Shown piece by piece: positions 1-9,473 of a stretch of 64,000 nucleotides of DNA; position 1 is the first letter of the stretch, and each line of letters begins with the position of its first letter. The notes beneath the pieces are model-generated. The model had not been told where the DNA came from. It saw only the letters and a list, made by a program, of their open reading frames with translations, and ran no database searches. The stretch comes from Gemmatimonadaceae bacterium (GTDB taxonomy: Bacteria; Gemmatimonadota; Gemmatimonadetes; Gemmatimonadales; Gemmatimonadaceae). A program made the position numbers and the translations under genes. The stretch spans positions 1 to 64,000 of the forward strand of contig JACCRF010000030.1 of NCBI GenBank assembly GCA_013813715.1. The letters run 5' to 3'.

Positions 1-4
1 ACCA

Positions 5-403
5 TTATCGCCTGACAGCCACACGACGCGAGTCCGGCGCCGCGGCGCCGCTCACGGCGCTCAGCAACTTCACTGCGTACAACGACTCACGAAGCCAGCC
101 GAGGTCGCGAATATTGGTCTTCTGGGAAGGCTTGAGCACGCACCAGGCCTCCGCAAATGCGCCGTAAGCAATTTGGCGTTCGCGGTTGATCTGCTGAACC
201 GCATTGCGGGTGAAGAAGTAGGTGACCAGTGCACCTGCGACGGGCCCCAGAACGGCGCTGACGGCTGCCCAGATTCTCAGTGCGTCTTCGACGGTGTAGC
301 TCTTTATTGATATAACCGCAACGGCGGCGAGGAACAGGATCGCCGAGATGGCGACAGCCGCTGATGGCCAATCGCTGGCGGCAACACGATGTCGCTCATT
401 CAA
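5..403 (-). CDS. small membrane protein, unknown function
   Basis: I do not recognise the family of this 132-residue protein. Two hydrophobic stretches (about residues 16-34 and 45-65) suggest a membrane protein with two helices and a cytoplasmic C-terminal half rich in charged residues. Its start lies inside the end of the upstream gene (8-base overlap), so the two are probably co-transcribed and translationally coupled. The stop codon is complete at the very edge of the window. It could be the membrane partner of the small soluble upstream protein, but nothing in either sequence gives a function. Confidence 0.55.
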   Translation of the reverse strand: MNERHRVAASDWPSAAVAISAILFLAAVAVISIKSYTVEDALRIWAAVSAVLGPVAGALVTYFFTRNAVQQINRERQIAYGAFAEAWCVLKPSQKTNIRDLGWLRESLYAVKLLSAVSGAAAPDSRRVAVRR

Positions 404-686
404 GGCGATCCGTCAACGCGTTCACGAGCTGCTTGTTCCCCTCACTGGTGCGCCCCAGCGCCTTGTGCAGCTGCACTTTCAGCTTCGTCAAGGCCTTGTC
501 GCCCGCCTTTCGGTCTTCCTCGATCGCGTAGCGAACGTTTTCGGCGGTTACGGCGTCCTTCGCATTTCCTCCGGGCTTATTCAGGCCGATCCGCAAATGA
601 ATCTCGCAGTACACTTCCTCGGTGACCTGATCCTCCACGATGCTGATGTTAGGCCATCTGACTCCCCGGATTTCCGACGACTCCAT
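396..686 (-). CDS. hypothetical protein, first gene of a two-gene operon
   Basis: This 96-residue soluble, charged protein has no motif I recognise. I chose the ATG at 686 because GGAGG lies 4 bases upstream of it. A longer reading to 713 is open but has no comparable ribosome site. The C-terminal third is helical and basic (KALTKLKVQLHKAL). The stop overlaps the start of the following membrane-protein gene, which indicates an operon. The gene is divergent from the kinase gene that begins near 824, so the roughly 140 bases between them should hold both promoters. Confidence 0.5.
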   Translation of the reverse strand: MESSEIRGVRWPNISIVEDQVTEEVYCEIHLRIGLNKPGGNAKDAVTAENVRYAIEEDRKAGDKALTKLKVQLHKALGRTSEGNKQLVNALTDRLE

Positions 687-823
687 AAAGCCTCCTTGAT
701 CGGGACTTCCCATACTCGGATGGAAGATGGTGTCACGCGGCTATAAAATAGCGGTTGACGTTTGCCCCAGCCAATTCGAGGTTCCCAGCGCTGATTCGTG
801 ACCTGGATGGACAGGACGCGGCC

Positions 824-3424
824 GTGACCGAGCTGCGGGAGAGGGTCCAACAGGGACTCCGGGAAACGTACGTCATCGAATCGAGAATCGGTGCCGGCGG
901 GATGGGAGTTGTGTTCCGCGCCCACGACATCAAGCACGACCGCCGCGTTGCACTCAAGCTCGTGCGTCCGGAGTTCGCCTCCGCCATCAGCACTGAACGC
1001 TTCGCGCACGAGATCATGACGGTCGCACGGCTCACCCACCCGGGCATTCTCCCGGTGCATGACTCGGGATCGGTGGACGGGCTCCTCTACTACGTGATGC
1101 CGTTTGTCGAAGAAGGTTCGCTCCGTGACCTTCTTCGCCGCGAAACACAGCTTCCGATTGAGCAGGCAATTGCGATTGCCGGAGATATCGGCGACGCAAT
1201 CGCCTACGCTCACGCGCAAGGCGTCATCCATCGCGATCTCAAACCGGAGAACATCCTGCTCGAAAGCGGCCGTCCGGTGGTCGCCGATTTCGGGCTCGCC
1301 CTTACGCTCAAAGGGAACGCCCCTCAAGGCGTAGTCGAGGAGGCCATGGGGACTGCGGCATACATGGCTCCGGAGCAGGGTCCCGATTCGCCGCCCGCCG
1401 ATCACCGGGCCGATGTCTATTCGCTAGGCTGCATCCTCTATGAAATGCTCGCCGGCGCGCCGCCAATCACTGGTCCCAACGTACAGGCGGTTCTCACCCG
1501 TAAGATGCTTGGCCGGGTGCCGATGCTCAGAATCCTTCGGCCGACAGTTCCGGCGCGTCTCGAGCGCGCAATTGTCAAGGCGCTTGCCCCGGTCCCTGCC
1601 GATCGCCACCCGACCATGGAGGCGTTCGTGCGCGCCTTTCGAGCGCCGCCTTCGCGCCGCGCGCGCATGCTTACGGTATCGACGGCTGCTCTTGTCGTTC
1701 TGGTCGCGGCGACCTCATATGCCGGTAGCCGCCAAGTCGACATCGATCCTGATACGGTCATGGTCGATGAGTTCGAGAACCGAACCGGCGACCCTCAATT
1801 GTCGGGCATCGGAGTCGCGCTCGCCGACTGGACCGTTCAGGGCCTGCATGGGACTCGCCTCACGGCCGTAGTTCCCACGCCGACTGCATTGCAGGCCTCA
1901 CGTTTTGTCCGCCGTGAAGCCACCGCCGGCCGTACACGGAATCCTCTGGCCATGCTGGCCGAGGAAACAGGTGCCGGCATCATTGTTTCAGGAGCCTATT
2001 ACCTGACCGGCGAACGGCTGACGTTCCAAACCCAGCTATCACTGGCGTCGGCAGGATTCTGGGAAAGGCTCCTGAGAAAAGATGTTCGCGTACGCCTCAG
2101 GACAAGCCTCGTTCCCGTGCGTGTTCACCTCGACAGCACGCAATCCGCGATCGCGGAGATTCGCGACAGAGTGATGGGAGCCCTGTCGCTGGTGCATGGC
2201 GAGGCAGATTTCTCCGCTCCGAAGCTGAATCGAGCGCCACCCAGGTACGATGCATACGACCGATTCGCTTCCGCGATGACTGCGTACATCGCGAACGATC
2301 ATCGGAGGGCGGCCGAGTCATTTCTCACCGCCTATCGCCTCGATACGACCTTCGTCGTCGCCCTGCTCTACGCCGCTTTGGCCCGGTCCAACATGCAGGA
2401 GTTCGCTACTGAAGACTCACTGCTGAAGGTCGTTGCGCGATCGCCCGACAGGCTGACCGCGTATGACAGGCTATGGCTCGAATACCGTCAGTCGCTTCTG
2501 GCGCAGGATAGACCGAACGCGCTGAGAGCCGTCCGCGCACTCGCGGCTGAGGCGCCGCGATCCAAGGTCACGTACAACCTCGCCATAGAGGCCTGGGAGG
2601 ATGGACATCTCGAGGAGTCGCTTCAAGCAATGAAGAGCCTGCCTCCCGACATCGGCCCGGTGCGAAACTTTCTGCCATATTGGGGCGCGCTCACTTATGT
2701 GCACCACGAGCTGGGCAATTACGGAGAAGCGCTCGCTGTAGCGCGGCGCGCCAGGACGCGCCATCCCGGCAAATGGTGGCCCGTCGGCTGGGAGCTCGGC
2801 GCGATGGCGGCTCTGGGCCAGGTGCCTCCGATTCTGACTCGAGCTGAAGAAATGGCCGATGCTACCCGCGACGAGATGGGTTGGTCCCCCGCCGAGTCTC
2901 TGCGTGAGGCCGCGGAGGAGTTGCGGGCACACGGACACCGTGAAGAAGCTGCAACAGTCTGGCGGGCCGCGCTCCGCGCTTATCGCTCGGCCAGCGAAGC
3001 GGCGGCATTGCCGCCGGGTGATCAGTTCGGACTGGTAAGCACGCTCTACGCCCTGGGTGCTTATGCTGATGCGGAGCAGGAATCCCGCAAGCTACTGGAG
3101 GCGCTTCCGGGAGACCTGAGGACCATCGGGCTGCTGGGGTCCATCGCTGCCAGACGCGGCGATTCCGCCGTTGCCACATTGACCCTGGAACAGTTGGCCG
3201 CGATAGACCTGCCTTACCAGTTTGGTCAGCCTGCATACCAGGCCGCGCTGGTGGCGTCAGTTCTGGGGAAGTACGACCGTGCGCTTCAGCTGCTCCGCAG
3301 GTCAATGGCGCAGGGGCTGTCGTACGGCCAATGGATTCACACCGAGATCGATCTCGAGCCGCTCCGCGGAACTCGCGCGTATGCAGCGCTCGTTCGACCG
3401 ATTCCGCTCAGAGAGCGTGAGTGA
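824..3424 (+). CDS. membrane-anchored Ser/Thr protein kinase with TPR tail
   Basis: A Hanks-type kinase that phosphorylates Ser/Thr on protein targets. Counting from the GTG at 824, the glycine loop GAGGMG is at about 24-29, the ATP-binding Lys (VALKLV) at about 45, HRDLKPEN near 136, DFG near 155 and APEQ near 182, so the domain looks active. A single transmembrane helix follows at about 282-301. The remaining 560 residues are helical and TPR-like and probably extracytoplasmic. The frame is open to a TTG at 755. I prefer 824 because AGGAC precedes it, and TATAAA at 742 resembles a -10 box that would leave the TTG almost leaderless. The ligand and substrates are unknown. Confidence 0.9.
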   Translation: MTELRERVQQGLRETYVIESRIGAGGMGVVFRAHDIKHDRRVALKLVRPEFASAISTERFAHEIMTVARLTHPGILPVHDSGSVDGLLYYVMPFVEEGSLRDLLRRETQLPIEQAIAIAGDIGDAIAYAHAQGVIHRDLKPENILLESGRPVVADFGLALTLKGNAPQGVVEEAMGTAAYMAPEQGPDSPPADHRADVYSLGCILYEMLAGAPPITGPNVQAVLTRKMLGRVPMLRILRPTVPARLERAIVKALAPVPADRHPTMEAFVRAFRAPPSRRARMLTVSTAALVVLVAATSYAGSRQVDIDPDTVMVDEFENRTGDPQLSGIGVALADWTVQGLHGTRLTAVVPTPTALQASRFVRREATAGRTRNPLAMLAEETGAGIIVSGAYYLTGERLTFQTQLSLASAGFWERLLRKDVRVRLRTSLVPVRVHLDSTQSAIAEIRDRVMGALSLVHGEADFSAPKLNRAPPRYDAYDRFASAMTAYIANDHRRAAESFLTAYRLDTTFVVALLYAALARSNMQEFATEDSLLKVVARSPDRLTAYDRLWLEYRQSLLAQDRPNALRAVRALAAEAPRSKVTYNLAIEAWEDGHLEESLQAMKSLPPDIGPVRNFLPYWGALTYVHHELGNYGEALAVARRARTRHPGKWWPVGWELGAMAALGQVPPILTRAEEMADATRDEMGWSPAESLREAAEELRAHGHREEAATVWRAALRAYRSASEAAALPPGDQFGLVSTLYALGAYADAEQESRKLLEALPGDLRTIGLLGSIAARRGDSAVATLTLEQLAAIDLPYQFGQPAYQAALVASVLGKYDRALQLLRRSMAQGLSYGQWIHTEIDLEPLRGTRAYAALVRPIPLRERE

Positions 3425-3430
3425 CACCGC

Positions 3431-4904
3431 TCAGGGCGCTGCAAGGAAGCTCAGGTACTCAAACTCCTGCCGCGTCAGCGATCCGCTGTTCCGACTCAGG
3501 AAGTCAGCAAGGTTCAGGTAGCGTAACGCGTTGAGGCCAAAGAACTGGTGTTCGTATTTGGCGAGTGTCTGATTGCCTCGGAAGATTTTGCGAAAGACGT
3601 CATCAAAATCCTCTACGTCCGGCGTCCGCGCAAGCAAATGCCAGTCGCTGCCGTACATGATTTTCGTTCCAAAGTCATACCTGACTCCCGTCGCGGTAAC
3701 CGCATCGGCCAATCGCCTCGCGAAATAAGGGCGGTTGGATTCCACAAAGAGCTGCTCCGTATGTCCGAACTCGCAATAGACGTTTGGGTAGGTCTGGCAC
3801 AGCCGAACGACTTCGGGGACAAAATCGGGGTCAACCGGCAGCCCCGGCTTCGCACACCATCCTGCGTCTCCTCCAGCGTGTGCAAGGCAAAGTCGAAGGT
3901 TGTTGAAGCGTGGCTGTTCGAGAACCTTGCGCCAGTACTTCGGATCGGCAAACAGTCCAGCGCCTTTCCATCGCTCCATCTCGCCAGGTGAGCAATGCGC
4001 GAAAACTGGAGCATCGAGGTCTACGCACAGCTTGAAGAGGCGCTCGTTTACGGCGTTTATCCTCGAAGGGTCCTTTCCCGAGCGAGACATATCCTTCTTC
4101 GTATTGCCCAAAGGCTTATACCCGCTGGGAGGATAGAACTTCACACCTGCGAAGCCACTCTTCAGGGCCCGCTCAACGACTGCTACTGCCTCGTTCTCGC
4201 CCTTGTCCGCTTCGCGGAAGGGATCGTAGGCGACAAAACCGAGCAGGCGGCCACCTGCCCGCTGGGCGAGGATCCGGATGCGCCGCATTTGCAGAGTCAC
4301 AAATGGGTAGAGCGATCGTCCGGGAGGATAATGGTTGTCCATATCCATCATGTGATGGACGAAAAGGCTCATGGTTGGCCATGTACCGAGCAGCGCGTCA
4401 TAATAGACGCGACTCCCGGCCGAGCAGGAGGAGAATCCAGCTGACGAGAGCCGCTCCTCCTTCGATTAATCTGGCGAGGCGCTTGAGAAGCCACCGCAAT
4501 CTTGCCCGGAGATAGCCACGCGAAAGCATCAGCAATCTCTCGGTTTCCTCGTCTGGCATCTCAGACAGGGAGGGGTCAGCCGCCCTGAGGATAGTCACTC
4601 CCTCCTCGATATCCGCGGCGTGGGAGTCCAGATACTCCGAAGCTACTGCCCCCACGAACGCAGTGATGAAGTGGTCTACTGCTGCTTCATCGTCGAGCCC
4701 GATCAAGCGGGCTCGCAGCCCCGGTAAAGAAAAGAAACTGTCAGGAAGCGACTCGTCTCTTTCCAGCGCACCCTCGAGCAGACGCGCAACTATCGTGGCC
4801 AGCGGATGGTATTCTTTCTCAAGCCGCGACCGAAAAATGCCCTCGAGCGGAACGTATCCGGCGTTGAAGACGTGGCTATGGATATCGATGACTGGATTGG
4901 TCAT
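3431..4904 (-). pseudogene. amidohydrolase (Amidohydro_2-like), split by a frameshift
   Basis: This is one metal-dependent hydrolase gene in two reading frames. The first part (4904 to about 4398) opens with the metal-binding HxH motif in VIDIHSHVFNAG. The second part (about 4430 to 3431) carries FAHCSPGEM, CLAHAGGDAGW and IMYGSDWH, as expected for the later His and Asp ligands of the family. At 4415-4425 the first frame runs to a TGA, while the second frame continues upstream as SRVYYDALLGTWPTM, which reads as a natural join. A single extra base near the run CCGGGA explains the split. Either the gene has lost function or the base is a sequencing error. The substrate is unknown. It is convergent with the kinase gene. 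Confidence 0.8.
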
Positions 4905-5072
4905 TCTCTACCAATTCCGAATTGCACTGCGAATCGCCTTTCCGCCGGGAATTTCATCGTTTTCTCCTTCAGCCGGAAACTTCCGACTGTGAATAGAGAC
5001 ACATCCGGATGTCCATGCACGACCCTGCCGATCGCTTATGCGGCCGGCCACTGGTGCAATGTCGGTCGTGAC

Positions 5073-5411
5073 TCATCGCCCCCCTTTCTCCATCTCCACG
5101 GCAGTCCCACTAGCGCTCACCATCAGCATCCCGCCGCCCTGCCCCATCTGGATCGACTCGTAGTCGATATCGACTCCAATCACGGCGTTGGCTCCCATCT
5201 CCTGCGCCTGCGTCGTCATCTCATCGAGCGCGATCTGGCGCGCCTTCCGCAGCTCGGCCTCGTAGGCACCTGACCGGCCGCCGACGATGTCGCGTATGCC
5301 GGCGAAGAGATCCTTGAAAATATTGGCGCCGAGTATCGCCTCGCCCGTCACGACGCCGATGTGGCGGCGAATCGTCTGGCCCTGAACGTCGGAAGTTGTT
5401 ACCACGAGCAT
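5073..5411 (-). CDS. YbjQ/UPF0145 family protein
   Basis: This 112-residue protein has the hallmarks of the YbjQ (PF01906) family: an N-terminal strand [12 protein letters not shown], the segment [14 protein letters not shown], and [14 protein letters not shown] towards the C-terminus. Family members form small pentameric rings. A heavy-metal-binding role was proposed from the fold, but the function is unsettled. I chose the ATG at 5411 because AAAGGAGA lies just upstream. Eleven further codons are open before it but carry no ribosome site. The gene stands alone between divergent or unrelated genes. Confidence 0.85.
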   Translation of the reverse strand: MLVVTTSDVQGQTIRRHIGVVTGEAILGANIFKDLFAGIRDIVGGRSGAYEAELRKARQIALDEMTTQAQEMGANAVIGVDIDYESIQMGQGGGMLMVSASGTAVEMEKGGR

Positions 5412-5567
5412 CGTCTTCTCCTTTGGATTGGTGACATCTTCCAAGAAAATAGCGCCGCCGATTCTCTACGGCCGCCCCGACGCCTCCGTGATCACCGGGG
5501 TCTCTGTGTCCGGAGCAACCCTTCGGTCATGGCACCACCCCCTCCACAGGGGTCGTATCATTCTCCA

Positions 5568-6188
5568 ATGAACGTTCGCCCAACTCTGATCGCCTGCACT
5601 CTGATCCTCGCACCGCAACTTGCCGCCTGCGCCCCGGGCACGGCAAACCCGAGATCGGCGTCCCCGGCCATCCTGGCTCTCGCTTCCCCTCAACAGGATT
5701 TCTGGCAACGACTCCAGTCGCTTTGCGGTCGTGCGTTCCCCGGTCGCCTCACGGAGAGCAACGCAGGCGACTCTCTCTTCGCGCGTTCCACAGTGGTGAT
5801 GCACGTGCGCGAATGCACCCCCGGTGAAGTGCGCGTCCCATTGCATGTTGGCGACGACCGGTCGCGTTCGTGGGTCATCACCCCTGTGAATGGCGGGCTG
5901 CGACTCAAGCACGATCATCGTCATCGGGACGGGGCCGAGGATCCGATAACGCAGTACGGCGGCGATACGCGGGGGCCGGGAACCGGATCACGACAGGAAT
6001 TCCACGCCGACTCACTAACGGCAGCACTGATCCCCGCCGCGCGCACTAACGTCTGGACAATCGAGATTCTGCCCGGCAGCGTCTTCGCGTACGGACTCCG
6101 GCGCGAGGGAACGGACCGGCGGTTCCGCGTGGAGTTCGACCTGACGCGGCCGGTCGCGCCGCCAGCACCACCTTGGGGAAGCCGGTAG
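5568..6188 (+). CDS. putative lipoprotein, unknown function
   Basis: This 206-residue protein opens with a lipoprotein signal peptide whose lipobox LAAC is near residue 20, so it should be anchored in an envelope membrane after Cys lipidation. The mature part has no motif I recognise. It contains a central DxxxHDHRHRDG segment rich in His and Asp and ends in a Pro-rich tail. The ATG at 5568 fits the signal peptide, while the open frame upstream to 5361 does not look like protein. The gene stands alone and is convergent with the next lipoprotein gene. Confidence 0.65.
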   Translation: MNVRPTLIACTLILAPQLAACAPGTANPRSASPAILALASPQQDFWQRLQSLCGRAFPGRLTESNAGDSLFARSTVVMHVRECTPGEVRVPLHVGDDRSRSWVITPVNGGLRLKHDHRHRDGAEDPITQYGGDTRGPGTGSRQEFHADSLTAALIPAARTNVWTIEILPGSVFAYGLRREGTDRRFRVEFDLTRPVAPPAPPWGSR

Positions 6189-6260
6189 AGACTCTGTGTG
6201 CGTCGGCCCGTGCCTGAACGGGCAACGAGCAACGACTAGTAAATAGTCGTTAGGACGAGA

Positions 6261-6746
6261 CTATGCCGGAGGAATGTCATTCGCGTGGCGTGCAATGAGG
6301 CGCCAGGTTGATCCTTCACGCTGCCAGAGGTGTGTGAACCGCCGTGCGACAGTCTGTCCTGCCTTCGGCGCGTTTCCCTTCGGCACGACCGTCTCGCCTC
6401 CCATCACGATCGCCATGTCACCTTCCAACCTTACGTACTCGACCTTTCTGTCGAATGCTGAGTACTGCGCGAACCCTTGTCTGAAAACTGCAAGCACCGC
6501 GGCCCGGTCGCTTGACACGGTATTGAGAGGCGTATTCACGCTGAAGCGCTCCGACCAGATCCGTTCGAGCGCGGCGAAGTCTTGATTCAGGACCCCGATG
6601 CGCTCCTGTTCCTCGGCCGCCCTTACCGCTGCCTCGTCGCTTGCAACATTCGACTGCGCGGCAGCAGGCGGACTGGACGAGCTGGGCGTGATTGAGGCGA
6701 CGCAACCGCCAAGAAGGAACAGCGCGACAAGGAAGTTGCGGCTCAT
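6261..6746 (-). CDS. SnoaL/NTF2-like (DUF4440-type) lipoprotein
   Basis: The protein has 161 residues. The ATG at 6746 is preceded by GAGGGAGA and gives a clean lipoprotein signal (FLVALFLLGGC). The mature domain starts with a helix around VRAAEEQERIGVLNQDFAAL and ends with strands including RRFTHLWQREGSTWRLIARH. This is the pattern of the NTF2-like cone fold of SnoaL/DUF4440 proteins. Such domains bind small molecules or act as simple isomerases or hydrolases, but no catalytic residue can be assigned here. It is divergent from the second kinase gene. Confidence 0.75.
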   Translation of the reverse strand: MSRNFLVALFLLGGCVASITPSSSSPPAAAQSNVASDEAAVRAAEEQERIGVLNQDFAALERIWSERFSVNTPLNTVSSDRAAVLAVFRQGFAQYSAFDRKVEYVRLEGDMAIVMGGETVVPKGNAPKAGQTVARRFTHLWQREGSTWRLIARHANDIPPA

Positions 6747-6895
6747 TTTGAATCTCCCTCTTGAAGGTGTGGGCAATAAGGAGCAGCCAAGGACAATGCT
6801 ATTCCGGCTCGATCCGTGCCGCCAGCCATCCCAGTCGAGCGTGTCCCACTCGAGCGACCCGCTATCTCCCCGAGACTCTGCCGAGGCAGTAGAAT

Positions 6896-9097
6896 TTGAG
6901 TCCCCATGAAATACCGGTCTTAGGGAACGTGCTGGATCGGCTCGAGAAAGCCTTGTCCGGGAAGTACGCCTTCCAGCGCGAGCTCGGACGCGGTGGAATG
7001 GCGACAGTCTATCTCGCCCATGATCTCAAGCACGACCGCGAAGTCGCGCTCAAGGTACTCCACCCGGAGCTCTCATCCTCGCTTGGCCCCGACCGTTTCC
7101 TCCGCGAAATCAAGGTCGCTGCGCGTCTCAACCATCCGCACATCCTTCCGCTACACGATTCGGGCGAGGCTGACGGACTCCTCTACTACGTGATGCCGTA
7201 CGTCGAGGGGGAATCGCTCCGCTCGCGACTCAACCGGGACAACAAGCTTCCGCTCGACGAAGCGCTTTACCTCGCGCGCGGAGTCGCCGGCGCACTCGAC
7301 TACGCTCATCGGCAGCGCGTCGTGCACCGCGACGTCAAACCGGAGAACATCATGCTTCACGAAGGTGAGGCGATGGTGATGGACTTTGGCATCGCGAAAG
7401 CGGTGAGCGTCGCGAGCGGCGACACTCTCACCCAGATGGGGATGATGGTCGGCACACCGGCGTACGTGAGTCCCGAGCAGGCAGCGGGTGAATCGGAGAT
7501 AGACGGTCGCAGCGATCAGTACAGCCTCGCCTGCATGCTCTACGAGATTCTTTCAGGGAAGAAGGCGTTCACCGGATCGACTACGCAGGCGGTGCTCAGC
7601 AAACGGTTCACCGAGCCGCCGCCGTCGCTGCGCAAAATCGAACCCGGAATTCCTGACGAGATAGAAGAAGCGGTAACGAAAGCACTCTCGCCGGATCCCC
7701 GCGCGCGCTACACGACATCGGGTGAATTCGCGAAGGCACTGGTATGGCCGAAGGTCAGCACTCCGGCCGATCAGTCAACGTTCAAGCCAGCGCCAGCACC
7801 CAAGTCCATCGCGGTGCTTCCCTTCGCCGACATGAGCGCCGAACGTGAGAACGGGTACTTCACCGACGGCATGGCCGAGGAGATCATCAACGCTCTCACC
7901 ACCATCAAGGCGTTGCGTGTTGCCTCGCGCACATCGTCGTTCGCGTTCAAGGCGACCACCGAGGACATTCGCCAGGTGGGCAAGAAGCTCGACGTCGCGA
8001 CTGTTCTCGAGGGCAGCGTCCGCAAAGCCGGCAACAAGCTTCGCATCACCGCCCAGCTCGTGAACGTCGCCGACGGATACCAGCTCTGGTCGCAGCGCTA
8101 CGACCGCGACATGGAAGACGTGTTCGCGATTCAGGACGAGATCGCGCAGAACATCGTCAAGGCTTTGAGCGTCATTCTCAGTGAGGACGAGAAGCGCGCG
8201 ATCGAGAAAGTGCCGACGGCCAACGTCGAGGCCTACGAGTGCTACCTGAGGGGGCGCCAGTTCTTCCACCAGTTCCAGAAATCCGCTCTCGAGTTCGCCC
8301 GGCAGATGTTCACCCGGGCAATCGAGATCGACCCTACCTACACGCTGGCATACGCGGGCATGGCCGACTGTTGCTCACTCCTCTACACCAACTTCGACGC
8401 GTCCGAAGCCAATCTCCTGAACGCCGAAACGGCGAGCCGCCGCGCACTCGAGCTCGGACCCGAGCTCGCCGAAGCGCATGTCGCGCGCGGCCACGCCGTT
8501 TCTCTCCAGGGGAAGCAGACCGAGGCCGAAGCGGAGTTCGAGACAGCGCTTCGCCTCAACCCGCAACTTTTCGACGCTGCCTACATGTTCGCCCGCGCGC
8601 TGCTCGCGCAGGGTCAGCTCGAGAAAGCCGCCACGATGTTCGAGCGCGCCTCCGAGCTTCGTCCCGAGGATTACGTGGTGCCGAGTCTGCTCGGTAACAC
8701 ATACGCCAGCCTCGGCCGGACGGCGGACGCCCAGCGCGCGTACAAGCGATGCCTGGCCGCGGCAAGCAAACGTCTCGAGTTGAATCCCGACGATCCGCGC
8801 GCGCTCTACATGGGCGGCACCGCGCTGGCCCGGCTCGGCGAGAGCGCCCGCGCCAGGGACTGGGCGAATCAGGCGATCGCGATCAATTCCAACGACGCGA
8901 CGGTTTTGTACAACGTCGCCTGCATCTACTCGGTGAGTGGAGAAATCGAGCAGGCGATCACGCTGCTCGAGCGTTCGGTGGCGGCTGGGTTCGGCCACTG
9001 GAAGTGGATCCAGAATGACTCTGATTTCGAGCCGCTGCGAGGGCACCAGCGGTTTGAGGCGTTGCTGGCTGGAAGAAACGACGGGAAGGCAACCTAG
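6896..9097 (+). CDS. soluble Ser/Thr kinase with TolB-like and TPR domains
   Basis: A 733-residue Hanks kinase. The glycine loop GRGGMA is at about 31-36, the invariant Lys at 53, HRDVKPEN from 144, DFGIAKA from 163 and SPEQ near 192, so it is probably active. Unlike the kinase at 824, it has no transmembrane helix. After the kinase domain comes a region from about 304 (SIAVLPFADMSAE...GMAEEI) typical of the TolB-like N-terminal domain seen beside adenylate cyclases and TPR regulators. TPR repeats then run from about 430 to the end. The start is uncertain: TTG at 6896 has GAGG upstream at good spacing, and GTG at 6929 is the alternative. Its targets are unknown. Confidence 0.9.
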   Translation: MSPHEIPVLGNVLDRLEKALSGKYAFQRELGRGGMATVYLAHDLKHDREVALKVLHPELSSSLGPDRFLREIKVAARLNHPHILPLHDSGEADGLLYYVMPYVEGESLRSRLNRDNKLPLDEALYLARGVAGALDYAHRQRVVHRDVKPENIMLHEGEAMVMDFGIAKAVSVASGDTLTQMGMMVGTPAYVSPEQAAGESEIDGRSDQYSLACMLYEILSGKKAFTGSTTQAVLSKRFTEPPPSLRKIEPGIPDEIEEAVTKALSPDPRARYTTSGEFAKALVWPKVSTPADQSTFKPAPAPKSIAVLPFADMSAERENGYFTDGMAEEIINALTTIKALRVASRTSSFAFKATTEDIRQVGKKLDVATVLEGSVRKAGNKLRITAQLVNVADGYQLWSQRYDRDMEDVFAIQDEIAQNIVKALSVILSEDEKRAIEKVPTANVEAYECYLRGRQFFHQFQKSALEFARQMFTRAIEIDPTYTLAYAGMADCCSLLYTNFDASEANLLNAETASRRALELGPELAEAHVARGHAVSLQGKQTEAEAEFETALRLNPQLFDAAYMFARALLAQGQLEKAATMFERASELRPEDYVVPSLLGNTYASLGRTADAQRAYKRCLAAASKRLELNPDDPRALYMGGTALARLGESARARDWANQAIAINSNDATVLYNVACIYSVSGEIEQAITLLERSVAAGFGHWKWIQNDSDFEPLRGHQRFEALLAGRNDGKAT

Positions 9098-9296
9098 AGA
9101 GGAAGCGGCTGAACTCGCGGGTGGTTTGCTCTCCGGCGCCTTCGACGATGTTCGCCGGTACTGACATTGCCGATCTGATGACCTGGCTCCGGAGCGACGA
9201 ATATTTTGCTCCGCGGACTTTCCCCGCCACCCGGTGTGCAGCCAGGGTCATAGCATGGGCCTTCTGCCAGACCAGAAGTTTCTTGAAATCCGCCAT
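9098..9296 (-). pseudogene. truncated four-helix-bundle (23S rRNA intervening-sequence type) gene
   Basis: From the ATG at 9296 the product opens as MADFKKLLVWQKAHAM and continues through SVPANIVEGAG, which is diagnostic of the PF05635 four-helix-bundle family (about 115-130 residues). After about 66 residues (EFSRFL) family similarity ends exactly where the kinase stop codon lies. The open frame then continues as antisense of the kinase, which is not meaningful protein. About the last half of the family domain is therefore missing, and I read the gene as a remnant. The region 9297-9473 between this start and the next gene holds nothing else I can recognise. Confidence 0.75.
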
Positions 9297-9473
9297 TCCC
9301 TACGATGTCGCGCAGCCCCCTTTCGTCACTCACCATTTCATGACCCGGATGCTCGGAATCCCGAAGACTACCGCAAAGCGAATAGGCCTCAAACTAGCCA
9401 CTCGCCAACTATACCTCTGTCCTCTCGCACCTGCGCCGTTCTTGGTTAATCTTACCTGACCGGCAATCATCCC

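Noticed and set aside
7771-9046. Long open frames antisense to the second kinase
   Set aside because: They mirror the codon structure of the kinase and carry no family motif. They are frame shadows of a GC-rich gene.
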